Shown here piece after piece: positions 22,733 through 32,559 of a stretch of 64,000 bases of DNA. Every line of letters starts with the position of its first letter. The stretch's first letter is position 1. The notes beneath the pieces are model-generated. The model had not been told where the DNA came from. It saw only the letters and a program-made list of their open reading frames with translations, and did not search any database. Source of the DNA: Mesorhabditis belari (taxonomy: Eukaryota; Nematoda; Chromadorea; Rhabditida; Rhabditidae); contig CAUEEP010000892.1 of the NCBI GenBank assembly GCA_958450365.1, positions 607,001-671,000 of the forward strand, written 5' to 3'. The position numbers and the translations under genes were made by a program.

Positions 22733-23505
22733 AAATTTAGTTTCTTTCTTGAAATTCTTCTTAAAGCTTATATAAATCCAATGATGGAGAAAAAATAAAG
22801 GGCATACCCTTCAGTTACAGTATTTACGGTAAGTACTTTTAGTTTTTAAAAAGCAAAACCACTTTTCGAAAGATTTTTTAGGTTTTTAGTTATGCGCATT
22901 CTCGTAATTTTCAAAAAAGGTCACTGCGCCACTGCGCCACTGCAAAAATCTATTTTTATTTATTTGCAGAAAAAACATTTTCAAAAAAGAGCGTGGTCCG
23001 CAGACGAAAAAAACGCTCCGGTTTCGAATGGGTTAAAGTTCCTTAAATAAGTCCGCTTTCATTTTGGTGCAAAGACTCATGTTTTTTTTTTGTTATTTGA
23101 TAGTGGCTTTCTAACAAATTTGTTTATTGTAACAAACAATAACATTAACTAAAAACTGATTTAAACAATCTCGGCATCATCATACAGATTCAAAGAATTA
23201 AAACTTTTGTTAAAAAATTAAACTGTCGATATCCTCAATTTCGTTTTCATCATCTTCGCCAAGAGCCTTTACAAAGCTATGTACGATTGTATCATCGGAA
23301 ATGGCGCCAAAACTCTCACTCATCAGTAGTGTTGGCCCTCGATAGCTCGATGTCTCGATGGTTTCTTTTTGTTGATTTGTCGTATTCGAACAGCTTTCTC
23401 GTCTCTCCTTTTTCTTCTCCTCTCATCTTTGGACGCCGATGAGGCGGTTGAACGAGCCGGTGACGGAGAGATGTGTTCTCTGAAAGAAATAAATATAAAT
23501 TTAAG
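22733..23505. repeat. Direct repeat, copy 1 (includes ARID4-like gene 3' end)
   Basis: About 770 bp that recurs with few differences at 34665-35445. It spans non-coding sequence and the last exon(s) of the ARID4-like gene. Copy 1 continues naturally into the gene at 23510. Copy 2 is cut by a BEL/Pao LTR. Confidence 0.8.
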
Positions 23506-26500
23506 GCAAATCATTTAATTTTTACCTTTTGATTTTTGCTGCTTTCGCCAGTTCTTCCTTTTTCTCCTTGTCCTTTACCGATAGTTTTTCTAAAACATTC
23601 AACATAATTTCTCAAGTAAACCCTCCCCCACTTGCTTACCCTTTTCCTCATCATCCAACTTTTTCGCAAGCTTGTTTGATTGTTGTTGTTGGTGTTGATG
23701 TGTGATCTCTGGCTTCTCCTTGACTTTCTCCGGTTTTGTCGACGATTCACTCATTTCTTTCTCTGACCGATCATCATTTTTGTCCTTCTTCTCACGGACA
23801 TCCACGGACATCTTTCGGGGTTTCGTCTAAAAAATTAAACTCATTTTTGTCGATCTCACTTAAATTTCATTTAGTCATTTCACAATCTTCACCTTATCCT
23901 TGTCCTTTTCTTTCTCCTTCTCGCCTTTCTCCATCTTCTCCTTCTCTTTTTCCTTTCCTTTGCCCATTTGTCGTAACCGTAATCGTCCTGGTCTTCTTCC
24001 GGCCGGCATCGTCAATTCGCTCAATGACCAGCCCAAACGACGAGTGTGCTGTTGACTGAACAAGAGAAAGTACCTGAAAAGGGGTAGAATATAAACTAAA
24101 TGATTTGAATGAAATAGCCGTTTCTATAAATGTTTCAGCAAAAATTGACTATTTTAAGGTAAAGGTTCCTCAACAATAGGATATTAAAGCAATTTTGATG
24201 AGAACCGCAAAAATTTGAACATTTTTAACTATTTAAGCTGCTTAAATTGCAAAAAAAATCATCTACCCCTATAAACCAAACCCACTGATGATAGGGGGAT
24301 TTGAAGGTGGACGGTGTGGCACCCGGACATCCCTCTAGCTTCATCCGCATTAAAACCTGTAAAGATTTAAACATTCAATTGCACTAATAAAGTAACCTTT
24401 TTCCCTTTTGCCTTCGCACACACTTGCTTCAATTCGCCAAGACGATGAACAACCTAAAGATACAAAATAAGATTTCTGTCAAAAAAAAGGTCACAATCTT
24501 TACACGAAATTCTGTGGTTTGTGAATGAAAAATTGGTTATTTCGTTTAGAAGAGCTGTTAAGGGTAGTTTTCTTATCTTTTTCTTTTATTTTCTACCAAT
24601 ATTTTCTGCTGCATTGTCTTATTTAGGCATATCCACAGGAGAGAGGTCGAATCTGGAGCAATTGGAGGCTCACCTCCTGGAGATGGAGCAAATGACGGCG
24701 AAGATCAAACCGAAGCCGGCCTTGCCCGTACTCACACAGAAGCGATTCGCGATGCAACTGGAGTTCAACCCGGTATTAGACCTCGCGGAACAACCAGTCG
24801 AAGAGAATTTGCAACAAGTTAATAAGCTAATCAAGGAACGCAACGCCTTGTTGATCGCAGTTGATATGGACTCAAAGGCATTCGAGCTGGCTGAAAAGGT
24901 GAAACTGCTAATACAAGCCGATGCTAATACAGTCTAGAGATATTCTCAGGTTGTGAAGATGGGAACCCCAACCGGTATGGCCACTTCTCGTGGATCAGCA
25001 CAGATGGGGCAGAGACTTCATTTTGAGTCTAGTCTTGAAGCAAAAATCTTGAAACCTTCGAGAGTTGCTAACACCGCGTTTAGTAGAGAATTTATCAACT
25101 AGCCGTTCATTTTCGTAAAATTTGATTTTACGCCCCAGTGGACTTTACAGTTCTGCTACCCGATAAACCAATTTTTACAATGTGCATGAAATCAAATGAA
25201 ATCCCTCCACGAAACCGATAGAATTTGTAGATGTTGAGCGGTTTCCCACCAAGCACCGGCTGTTTGTTGATCGGAGTGGCTAAAAATAAATTGGTAAAGG
25301 TAAAACTTTTAAACAGACTCTTCTTGAAACTTGTAGAAATGGGCGACAAAAGTATCACGAGCTTGATCAAATTTTTTTATCCGTTTCATCGTCAGTCGTT
25401 TCCTCCGAATCCTCAGAATCACTGTCGGAAGTGGCACTAAAATTTGAGCTTAAAATTAATAGAATTGTTAGACTGCCCCTTCAAAAAAGAATAGTTAACT
25501 TTAAAGTTAATTTAAGGTAATGTACTCATTCTATAGTTAAATTTTTACGCCGAATTGTAGTTGGTAGGTCAAACCTGTTTAATTTGTAAGAATCCAATTG
25601 TAAACCTTCAAAGTTTAGTTAACCTTCAATTAAACCCACTCTTTGTCCTTATCCTTGTCCCTTTCTTTCTCCGTCTCTCTGTCCTTTTTCTTCTTCATCG
25701 TTGACTCGGTCAAGATTTGTTCTTTGTGATTCCATGATGGCGGCAAAGTTTTTCCTTTGGCTAAAATCGAGTTCAATTAGAGATTTTGCTAAAAGATACA
25801 TTCCAAGAAATCCTTTGTTCGATTGTAGGCTGTCTTATGTGGTTCTTTCTCGAATCCGGCCAATGGTTTCGCGGTGAATGGCTTGAGAACAAGGCGTGAC
25901 ACCGAGAAACTAAAGAAAATTGTTAAGATGGGTCGAAATAACGTTGTTCTTCAGCAAAGAAGCCAAGGCTTGCTTAACTAGGATAATTTTAGCAGGATAA
26001 GCTTTCATAGCTTTCATAAAAATTTAGTTAGCAAGAGCTTGTCGACGAAAATTCTTAGCCTAATTTAACTTTACGTCTCATTTTTCCTTGAAAACCACTC
26101 ACTATCGTCCCTCCAACATGAATCCCCTCAAAGGGATGTCGTTTCCCGTCAACGGTTTCATCGCTTTCAACGCTTTGTAAATCTAAAACGACAATTTGGA
26201 GTTTTTACATAAAATAAATCAACCTTTGGATTGACGACAACAGCCAGCGAGTAAGTTCCCGTCTTTTTTGGATCTCTGCACACCATCACCAAATCGCCAG
26301 GAGCCTAAACATGTTAAACTTAAAATTTTAAATATTTTCCTCACAAAGCCAGTCGTCTTTTTCTTGGGTTCTTTGTCTTTTTCTTTGTCCTTGTCACTTT
26401 CTTGGGATTTTGCTGCAGATTTCTCGGGAGTTGCCTCTTTTCTGAAAGTGGACAATGTTACTAGGCCCATTTGCATCTTTTTTTATTTCTAAAGCTTTAA

Positions 26501-27493
26501 TAAGAGCCTCAGTCTCTGACCTCAATCTTTGTTTAGACAAAAAACTACAGCTTTTGCCCACTCACATCTCATTGTCACTGTGTGATTCGTCTCCCGTCTC
26601 ATCACTCGTATTATTCTCATCCTCATCTTCCACGTCATCTTCATGATTTTTTTCATCGACGGAGATAATCCGCCATGTTGATCGGCCAGCGCGGCTGCAG
26701 CAGCCTGAGCGGCGGCTCGTTTTTGACGGACAGTTTCTGAAAGAAAGAGATTGCCACATGACGAATACTCATTAGACAAGTCTACTTTTACCGTTCTCTT
26801 GTGTACTTATTCTAAGGATCAGCCTTCATTTTAATCTTTCCAAGACACACTTTTTACCGTTCTTCGCCCATCCTAATCCCCATCTATGATTGTCCTTTTC
26901 GTTTCATTCTTCGTAGCGACTTTGCCTAAAATTTCATAATTAGTCCATAAAGGTGACTGACTCTTTAAAATCTAGGAAGAAATTTCGAATTTTGGTTCGC
27001 TTTCCAAAAAAATGCAACTTCTTCCTAGCTTTCTACCAGAAAAACAAGAGGGGGGAAATCACCAAGAGAAAAAAAAGAGAGCCCGATAAAAAAAAATCGT
27101 TAGATTTTGTGGGAAAAGCGATTAGCTGGAACGAAGTTTAAAGTTTTAAAGTTTAACGATGAAAATCCAATTTTTCTTGGTAAAGGCCAATTTTTTTAAT
27201 CTTTTTGAACCCCATCACCAGAGTCAAAGATTGGTTAGCCACTACCAACAAAAGCCATCATTTTCTAGTGCAAACACACAAAAATCAAGACATCAAGACA
27301 AAATATTCCAACGTTTCCGAGTGACGGGAAACGATAAAAGATATCTTTTCCCCTTGATAACGGGACGTTGAACTCAAGCAAAGCTCACTCACCCGAAATT
27401 TGATGTTCTTGAATATCCGTTTTACTTTCGCCTCGCAGCAACCTCCTTTGAATTTCGGAGAGACCTCGGTGCCGACCTTGAGGAACGGTGGTT
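23222..27493 (-). CDS. ARID4/RBP1-like chromatin protein gene (SIN3-HDAC type), structure uncertain
   Basis: Minus-strand exons follow the order of ARID4 proteins. Exon 27493-27392 reads DEPPFLKVGTEVSPKFKGG then CEAKVKRIFKN, a match to the N-terminal Tudor of ARID4. Exons near 26738-26570 are Ala-rich, then very acidic. The exon at 26306-26224 has DLVMVCRDPKKTGTYSLAVV (RBB1NT-like). Next come 26185-26104, 25915-25800 and 25757-25637 (LPPSWNHKEQIL, then KKKKDRETEKERDKDKDK). ARID begins at about 25435-25190 (INKQPVLGGKPLNIYKFYRF) and may continue in exons near 24460 and 24360 (TPSTFKSPYHQW). The tail is Lys/Glu-rich with RRPGRLRLRQ, ending near 23222 (DDENEIEDIDSLIF). No clear start codon is seen (a TAA lies two codons before DEPP), and some exons only join with frame shifts. 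It is either a diverged gene or a decaying one. Confidence 0.5.
24521..25080 (+). other. GC-rich open frame inside an ARID4-like intron, unrecognised
   Basis: The plus-strand frame 24521-24937 (138 codons) is AT-rich at first, then from about 24640 becomes GC-rich with codon use unlike the surroundings. The predicted protein there is helical and charged (NLEQLEAHLLEMEQMTAKIK; later LLIAVDMDSKAFELAEKVK). The GC-rich stretch continues to about 25040 after the stop. Its composition resembles the BEL/Pao element at 35.4 kb more than the host, and a coiled coil would suit a retroelement gag fragment. I recognise no family, and it lies antisense in an intron that splits the ARID domain. Confidence 0.4.
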
Positions 27494-27616
27494 CATCGGA
27501 TTAACAAAGGAAAATATATCAAAAAAAATCTTTAAAAATTCTTATCTACCCTTAAAAACTTAAAGAAAACGCGATTTTACAAGTAAAAATGTTGAAATTT
27601 TAGCATAACTTCATTT
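26679..27616. repeat. Long inverted repeat, left arm (about 940 bp)
   Basis: The reverse complement of 30820-31758, with no difference in the parts I compared, including a 70-codon intronic frame (27159-27371 and 31066-31278) that translates identically. It carries the first exons and introns of the ARID4-like gene. The loop is 27617-30819. Confidence 0.9.
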
Positions 27617-27792
27617 TTTAAAAAAAGCCCGTTTTTACCTCTAATAGTAGCGCCCCCCAGGGGGGAGAGAGAAAAAAAAATACTACTATTCCAGGTAATA
27701 CAGAATAATGTAACCAAAACCCTGATATTGGACAATTTTAAAACATGTTTATTGGAAGGAAAAGTTGCAATTCATGATTCTAGCAAAGACAA

Positions 27793-28840
27793 CTAAAGAT
27801 CAACAGAATAATGACACTCGAAAATATGACCTCCAAGCTTAATGTTGCCTGCGACCTTCTCAACTTTTACTTTCTCAATTGTTCCAAGAATGTACTCCTT
27901 CTCAAATACGGTCCAAAGTTTCGGGCAATCGAAGGTTGCCAACTCGCGCACAAAAACTTCAACATCTGAGATGATCTGCGCATATTCACTCTCATGAAAT
28001 TTGCCAGAGCCATAGACGTCTCGGCGCAGCCTAAAAATTCATTCGTAATTAGTAATAGCAATTTCAAATACAATCCGTTAAAAGTTACTCACTCCCGCAC
28101 TTTATCCCAGCAACGGCCACGCAAATAGTGTTTACGACCAAAGGACAATCCAGCATTGGAAATAGCAAAGTTGCAAAATAAATTGAGGGCATTATGCGAT
28201 TTCAAATCGATACCACCACAAGAAAGATAGAGTTCCTTAACGGCGTACGCCGCAGCCAGCCAAACCTTTTCAGCAGATTGGCCAAGTTCCGGGGCCGATT
28301 TGACCAGTTCGAAACGAGCCTTATCGATGAAAGTGGTGGCCGTGTACTCTTCCATTTCTTTCTAAAATAAATTAATTATGAAACAAAGGTGCACAGTTGT
28401 ATTGAAAATTACGGTAAAACTCCAATAGAAGAGCTCCCTATAGCAGCGTCCTAAAGTATTAAAGCCTCAAATTTAGAATGGGCGACTCTTTGAGCTGCTT
28501 GAAAATCGCTGCAAATCGGCTTTTTTTTCACCATTTTCCATTATTTTTTCTAAGCGCTGACTGATCCTAAAAATATGTGCTATATCTCCAAAAACCACCC
28601 ATTCTTTCTACTTTAATTTGATACCTAAGCGCGCAGAAACAAGCGTGTTGGTGTCGAGATATGAGCGCTTATTTGAGAGTAAGCCTAGACTACGCGACGC
28701 TCCTATAGAGGGCTCTTCTATTCGAGTTGTTAAGGTAAATTAAAACTTACATTACTATGGACACTCCACTCGTTCGGATCCACCAATTTGCCAAGATCCT
28801 TTAACTCCTCTAACTCTTTGGGACTGCCACGCCACTCCAT
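27793..28840 (-). CDS. PaREP1/HEPN-like protein, complete three-exon gene
   Basis: Exons 28840-28751 (MEWRGSPKELEELKDLGKLV), 28361-28093 and 28030-27793 give 597 nt, 198 residues plus stop, with GT-AG introns. The middle exon encodes two long helices (TTFIDKARFELVKSAPELGQ, then SAEKVWLAAAYAVKELYL) and SHNALNLF. The last has LRRDVYGSGKFHESEY and VEVFVREL, then a beta-like tail ending FECHYSVDL. This order (amphipathic helix, AEKxWxAAxxAVK helix, then a short LxxxxxxxFHExE block) recalls archaeal/bacterial PaREP1 proteins, a HEPN-fold family. That is my reading by eye, not a search result. No signal or TM segment. A MITE fills intron 1. A relative, missing exon 3, is at 43353-44069. In nematodes the role is unknown; HEPN proteins often bind or cut RNA. 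Confidence 0.7.
28400..28742. mobile_element. MITE in intron 1 of the PaREP1-like gene
   Basis: The left end GGTAAAACTCCAATAGAAGAG is complementary to the right end CTCTTCTATTCGAGTTGTTAAGGTAA. Both ends include a CTATAG.G-type word inside the arms. It lies wholly in intron 1. A related element sits in the same intron of the second gene copy at 43665-43955. Confidence 0.65.
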
Positions 28841-29564
28841 TCTGAAAAAGATATATAATTCACTCAAGATTGAAATTACATGAAAGAAAAAGGCTACCCA
28901 GATTTCGCCTAATGGATTTTGCCTAACGAAAGCCCAAGAAAGCGAAGCTTGCGCCACACGTTCACAACAAAGCGTTAGGCAAAATGCGTCAGGCGAAATG
29001 GGAGGCGGCGGGGGCAAACAAAGAAAATGTGTTTTCGCAAAACGCAAGAAAAAAGTTTGTATCACATTGCCAAAAAAATCAATTAAGAGTTGTGGATTCG
29101 GCGGGGTGGTGGGGGGATTTCGGCTTTCCTAGAAACGCCTTCTATATACTAGTTAGCCCAGCGGTAAGGACGACACTTATGGTGCTTTAAAGCAGCTAGA
29201 TAACAAAGATTTCTTTTTCTATGGCTGCTGTGGCATCAAGCTCGGGCAAGTTCATTTCGAAAGATTTTTAAGTTTTCTAGCCAGGGTAATGTTTCCATTG
29301 TTCTCAAAGAGTAAACAACGCAGCGATTCAAATGACGTCCCGACCCCAAAAGGTATTCAGCTATCACACGGAATAACTTTTGTTTGAAACGGCATATATT
29401 AAAAAGCTTGGCTGGAAATAAATTTAAATTTTTGGCGCTTTCTTGGCTTTTAATGTTGCCAGTTCTAAGCTTTCGTTGTCTCATTCATTCTTGTAATCGT
29501 TTTTTTTACTAAATTTTCATTTTCCAGGGTCAAGTTCGCCTCTCATCAACAAACATCACCAAAA
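28841..29564. other. Intergenic between divergent genes
   Basis: The part at 28860-28985 is also found at 44085-44205, upstream of the second PaREP1-like copy, and is probably shared promoter/5' flank. At 29150-29185 there is a tRNA-5'-half-like word (TAGCCCAGCGGTAAGGACG) without the rest of a tRNA. No other feature is seen. Confidence 0.4.
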
Positions 29565-30504
29565 ATGACGCAAGCTCGGATGCAAATGGTTGCCGATTTG
29601 GAGGTAAAATTTCCAATTTTTTGGTTCAAACTTTAGACGTTTAGTATTTTTCCTGTGATTCGACAATATTGTCAATTTTTAGATCGAAATGTAATCGGAT
29701 ATGTATAGGAGAATGACCGATGCTTGTCAGGAGAAGTGCATAGGTTGCAATTTTAAGGTTAGTTTGGAGAATTTTGTCAATTCAAATAGATTACTGAGAT
29801 AGATGGGACTAAGTTTGACCAACAAAACAAGAAACGATAATCAAATTTTACTCAAAGTTGTATTTTTTCGCATCGTTACATTCAATTTGGATAATTTTAT
29901 TCATTCAAGTAGATGACTGGGATAGATGGGATTGAGTGTTAACAAGAAAACAATCAACCAAAATCAAATTTTTACCCAAAATTATAGTTTTGACGTTGTT
30001 ACCTTCACCTTTTTGTGTTTTGCCTTAAAAATTGCGCCGAGTAACTGCAATTTGAATAGTTTTATCTGATTTTTTGATTATCTACACCTCTTTCAACTTT
30101 TCTACTTAAGGCGATCTGACAAAGGGTGAATCAGTTTGTCTGGACCGGTGTGTGGCCAAATATTTGGATGTTCATGAGAAATTGGGCAAGCGGCCCACAT
30201 CAATGTCATAACAAGATGAACAGGTGAATGTTTGAGCAGTGTGTGACAATGAAATAAGCAAAAGAGCTATAGTTTTGCTAATTTTGCTCGAAAAAGCTGC
30301 ATAATCAAATTGCGAGGATTTTTTGGTACCAATTGGGCAGAAAACAGTCAAAGTTGACTTAAACCAAAAAAGCTTGAAAGCTAAAAGGAAAACAAAACCA
30401 GATAGTTGATAAGTATTTAATTTTTTGATCGTTTCTCTTCTAGCCACTCAAATCGTTTCATTTAGGCGTTACAAAAAGCGTCGGCTGTGCAGAGTGAATC
30501 GTGA
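29565..30504 (+). pseudogene. TIM10 small Tim chaperone pseudogene
   Basis: Exons 29565-29603 (MTQARMQMVADLE), 29683-29757, 30111-30223 and 30466-30504 (LQKASAVQSES then TGA) follow Tim10, the intermembrane-space chaperone subunit that escorts carrier proteins to the TIM22 complex. The twin CX3C motifs are present (CQEKC and CLDRC), with DMYRRMTDAC and DLTKGESVC between them and [15 protein letters not shown] after. Lesions: an in-frame TAA at 29692-29694 right after IEM, a TAA at 30209-30211 after PTSMS, and a phase mismatch at the exon 2/3 junction. Splice sites are otherwise good, so inactivation is recent or this copy is non-functional while another exists elsewhere. It lies in the loop of the long inverted repeat. 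Confidence 0.75.
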
Positions 30505-30819
30505 AATAAAAAAAGAATTGAATACTGAAAATCTCACATTTTTCTGCTCATTTGATCTTTTTTGTGTTGTTCTTTAATTTCATTTGCGTTGTTGATCGTT
30601 TTTCTTTTGTTTTCCTAGTTTCTATTTAGATTTAGATTGAGAGCAAAATTTTGTTAAATGAATTCTTTTTTTCAGATAAATCTTCTGTGGAGGCGGGTGT
30701 GTTATTTCTTGTCGAAAAAGGACCGAAAGAGAAAATGGCGGTCGGTCTTAAAGGAAAATTTGCAAAAAGCTTTCTTTTTATGGTTTAAACAGCTAAATTT
30801 TGGTCGGTTTTTGGTTTTT

Positions 30820-31758
30820 AAAATGAAGTTATGCTAAAATTTCAACATTTTTACTTGTAAAATCGCGTTTTCTTTAAGTTTTTAAGGGTAGATAAGAATT
30901 TTTAAAGATTTTTTTTGATATATTTTCCTTTGTTAATCCGATGAACCACCGTTCCTCAAGGTCGGCACCGAGGTCTCTCCGAAATTCAAAGGAGGTTGCT
31001 GCGAGGCGAAAGTAAAACGGATATTCAAGAACATCAAATTTCGGGTGAGTGAGCTTTGCTTGAGTTCAACGTCCCGTTATCAAGGGGAAAAGATATCTTT
31101 TATCGTTTCCCGTCACTCGGAAACGTTGGAATATTTTGTCTTGATGTCTTGATTTTTGTGTGTTTGCACTAGAAAATGATGGCTTTTGTTGGTAGTGGCT
31201 AACCAATCTTTGACTCTGGTGATGGGGTTCAAAAAGATTAAAAAAATTGGCCTTTACCAAGAAAAATTGGATTTTCATCGTTAAACTTTAAAACTTTAAA
31301 CTTCGTTCCAGCTAATCGCTTTTCCCACAAAATCTAACGATTTTTTTTATCGGGCTCTCTTTTTTTTCTCTTGGTGATTTCCCCCCTCTTGTTTTTCTGG
31401 TAGAAAGCTAGGAAGAAGTTGCATTTTTTTGGAAAGCGAACCAAAATTCGAAATTTCTTCCTAGATTTTAAAGAGTCAGTCACCTTTATGGACTAATTAT
31501 GAAATTTTAGGCAAAGTCGCTACGAAGAATGAAACGAAAAGGACAATCATAGATGGGGATTAGGATGGGCGAAGAACGGTAAAAAGTGTGTCTTGGAAAG
31601 ATTAAAATGAAGGCTGATCCTTAGAATAAGTACACAAGAGAACGGTAAAAGTAGACTTGTCTAATGAGTATTCGTCATGTGGCAATCTCTTTCTTTCAGA
31701 AACTGTCCGTCAAAAACGAGCCGCCGCTCAGGCTGCTGCAGCCGCGCTGGCCGATCAA
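30820..31758. repeat. Long inverted repeat, right arm (ARID4-like 5' end, inverted copy)
   Basis: Reverse complement of 26679-27616. The ARID4-like first exon (DEPPFLKVGTEV) is therefore also present at about 30940-31045 on the plus strand. The copy ends inside the Ala-rich exon, exactly at GATCAA, and continues into the flank of receptor remnant R6, so it cannot encode the whole protein. Confidence 0.9.
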
Positions 31759-32193
31759 AGAATCAAGGAGACTCATCATTGTTAGAATCATTGGCTCCTC
31801 ATCCAACTGGATCTTCTGAAAATACAAAACGACTCACAAAACGCTTTACAGATGATCGGTAGCTCAACATACTACTTTATGAATTATTTCATCTCAAGTC
31901 TGGTCGCTATTGTACAGTATCCATTCGTTGGCTACTTCTTATCGAATGTGGCATTGCAATTGAACTCAAAGGTCTCCACATGGATTTACACGTTTGGGCT
32001 GAGGTTTTGCTGCATTTTCTCAGTTTTAACTTTGATAGCTTTGTTTAGCTAGCTAAACATGGTCTACCTCAAAAAGAAAGTCTCTTCAAGAAGTGAAAAA
32101 GAAACGTACAACTCAGCTTCTTTCGCCAAAAGTACAATGGTCACCAAGACAAAGAGCTCTATTTCGACACCCAGATTCTGTTTTCATTTGTAG
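31759..32193 (+). pseudogene. Chemoreceptor remnant, cassette copy R6
   Basis: Only exon 6 with its acceptor is present (from 31852, MIGSSTYYFMNYFISSLVAI). An in-frame TAG interrupts it at 32050-32052, before LNMVYLKKKVSS. The 31759-31851 flank is receptor intron sequence joined directly to the inverted ARID4 copy. Exons 1-5 are absent. Confidence 0.75.
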
Positions 32194-32276
32194 TTTCTCA
32201 AAAAAGTTTCTTTCAATTCAGTTTATATAAGAAAACACAAGGATTGCACATAACACTCGAGAGATATTCTCGTTTT

Positions 32277-32547
32277 TCAGTTACAGAAGGCTGCTCCATT
32301 CACGCAGTAACCACCATTCGTATTGCCGTTTACCTTACAACAAGCGGCGGTCCCGTTCTGAAAATGAACATTTTTGAGATAAGATGATAAGCGCAAATTG
32401 TAACAATGAGACTCTTTTTTCTAGATAAACTTTTATCCCGCCCTTTTTATACTCTATCTTCGATACTTTTATTCAAATTCCCAAAACTCACCGGGCAAGA
32501 AGGGTTACATTTCGTGAAAGCTTCAGCGCTAATCACGGAAATGCCGG
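32277..32547 (-). CDS. Cysteine-rich small peptide gene, copy D (best preserved)
   Basis: Exons 32547-32492 and 32357-32277 on the minus strand keep all six cysteines in the order CNPSC, CC, GGYC, FC. The donor is CCCG|GTGAGT and the acceptor TTTTCAG. The encoded part starts after an acceptor (AATTCCAG at 32548) with a hydrophobic stretch ISVISAEAF, then TKCNPSCP, and ends GAAFCN followed by TGA. The upstream exon with the initiator Met was not found, so this entry is partial. Six cysteines in about 45 residues suggest a disulfide-stabilised secreted peptide. It faces receptor remnant R6 tail to tail. Confidence 0.5.
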
Positions 32548-32559
32548 CTGGAATTGTTG

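Noticed and set aside
27159..27371. Identical 70-codon frames at 27159-27371 and 31066-31278
   Set aside because: They lie in an intron-like part of the long inverted repeat, have no domain, and are identical only because the arms are identical.
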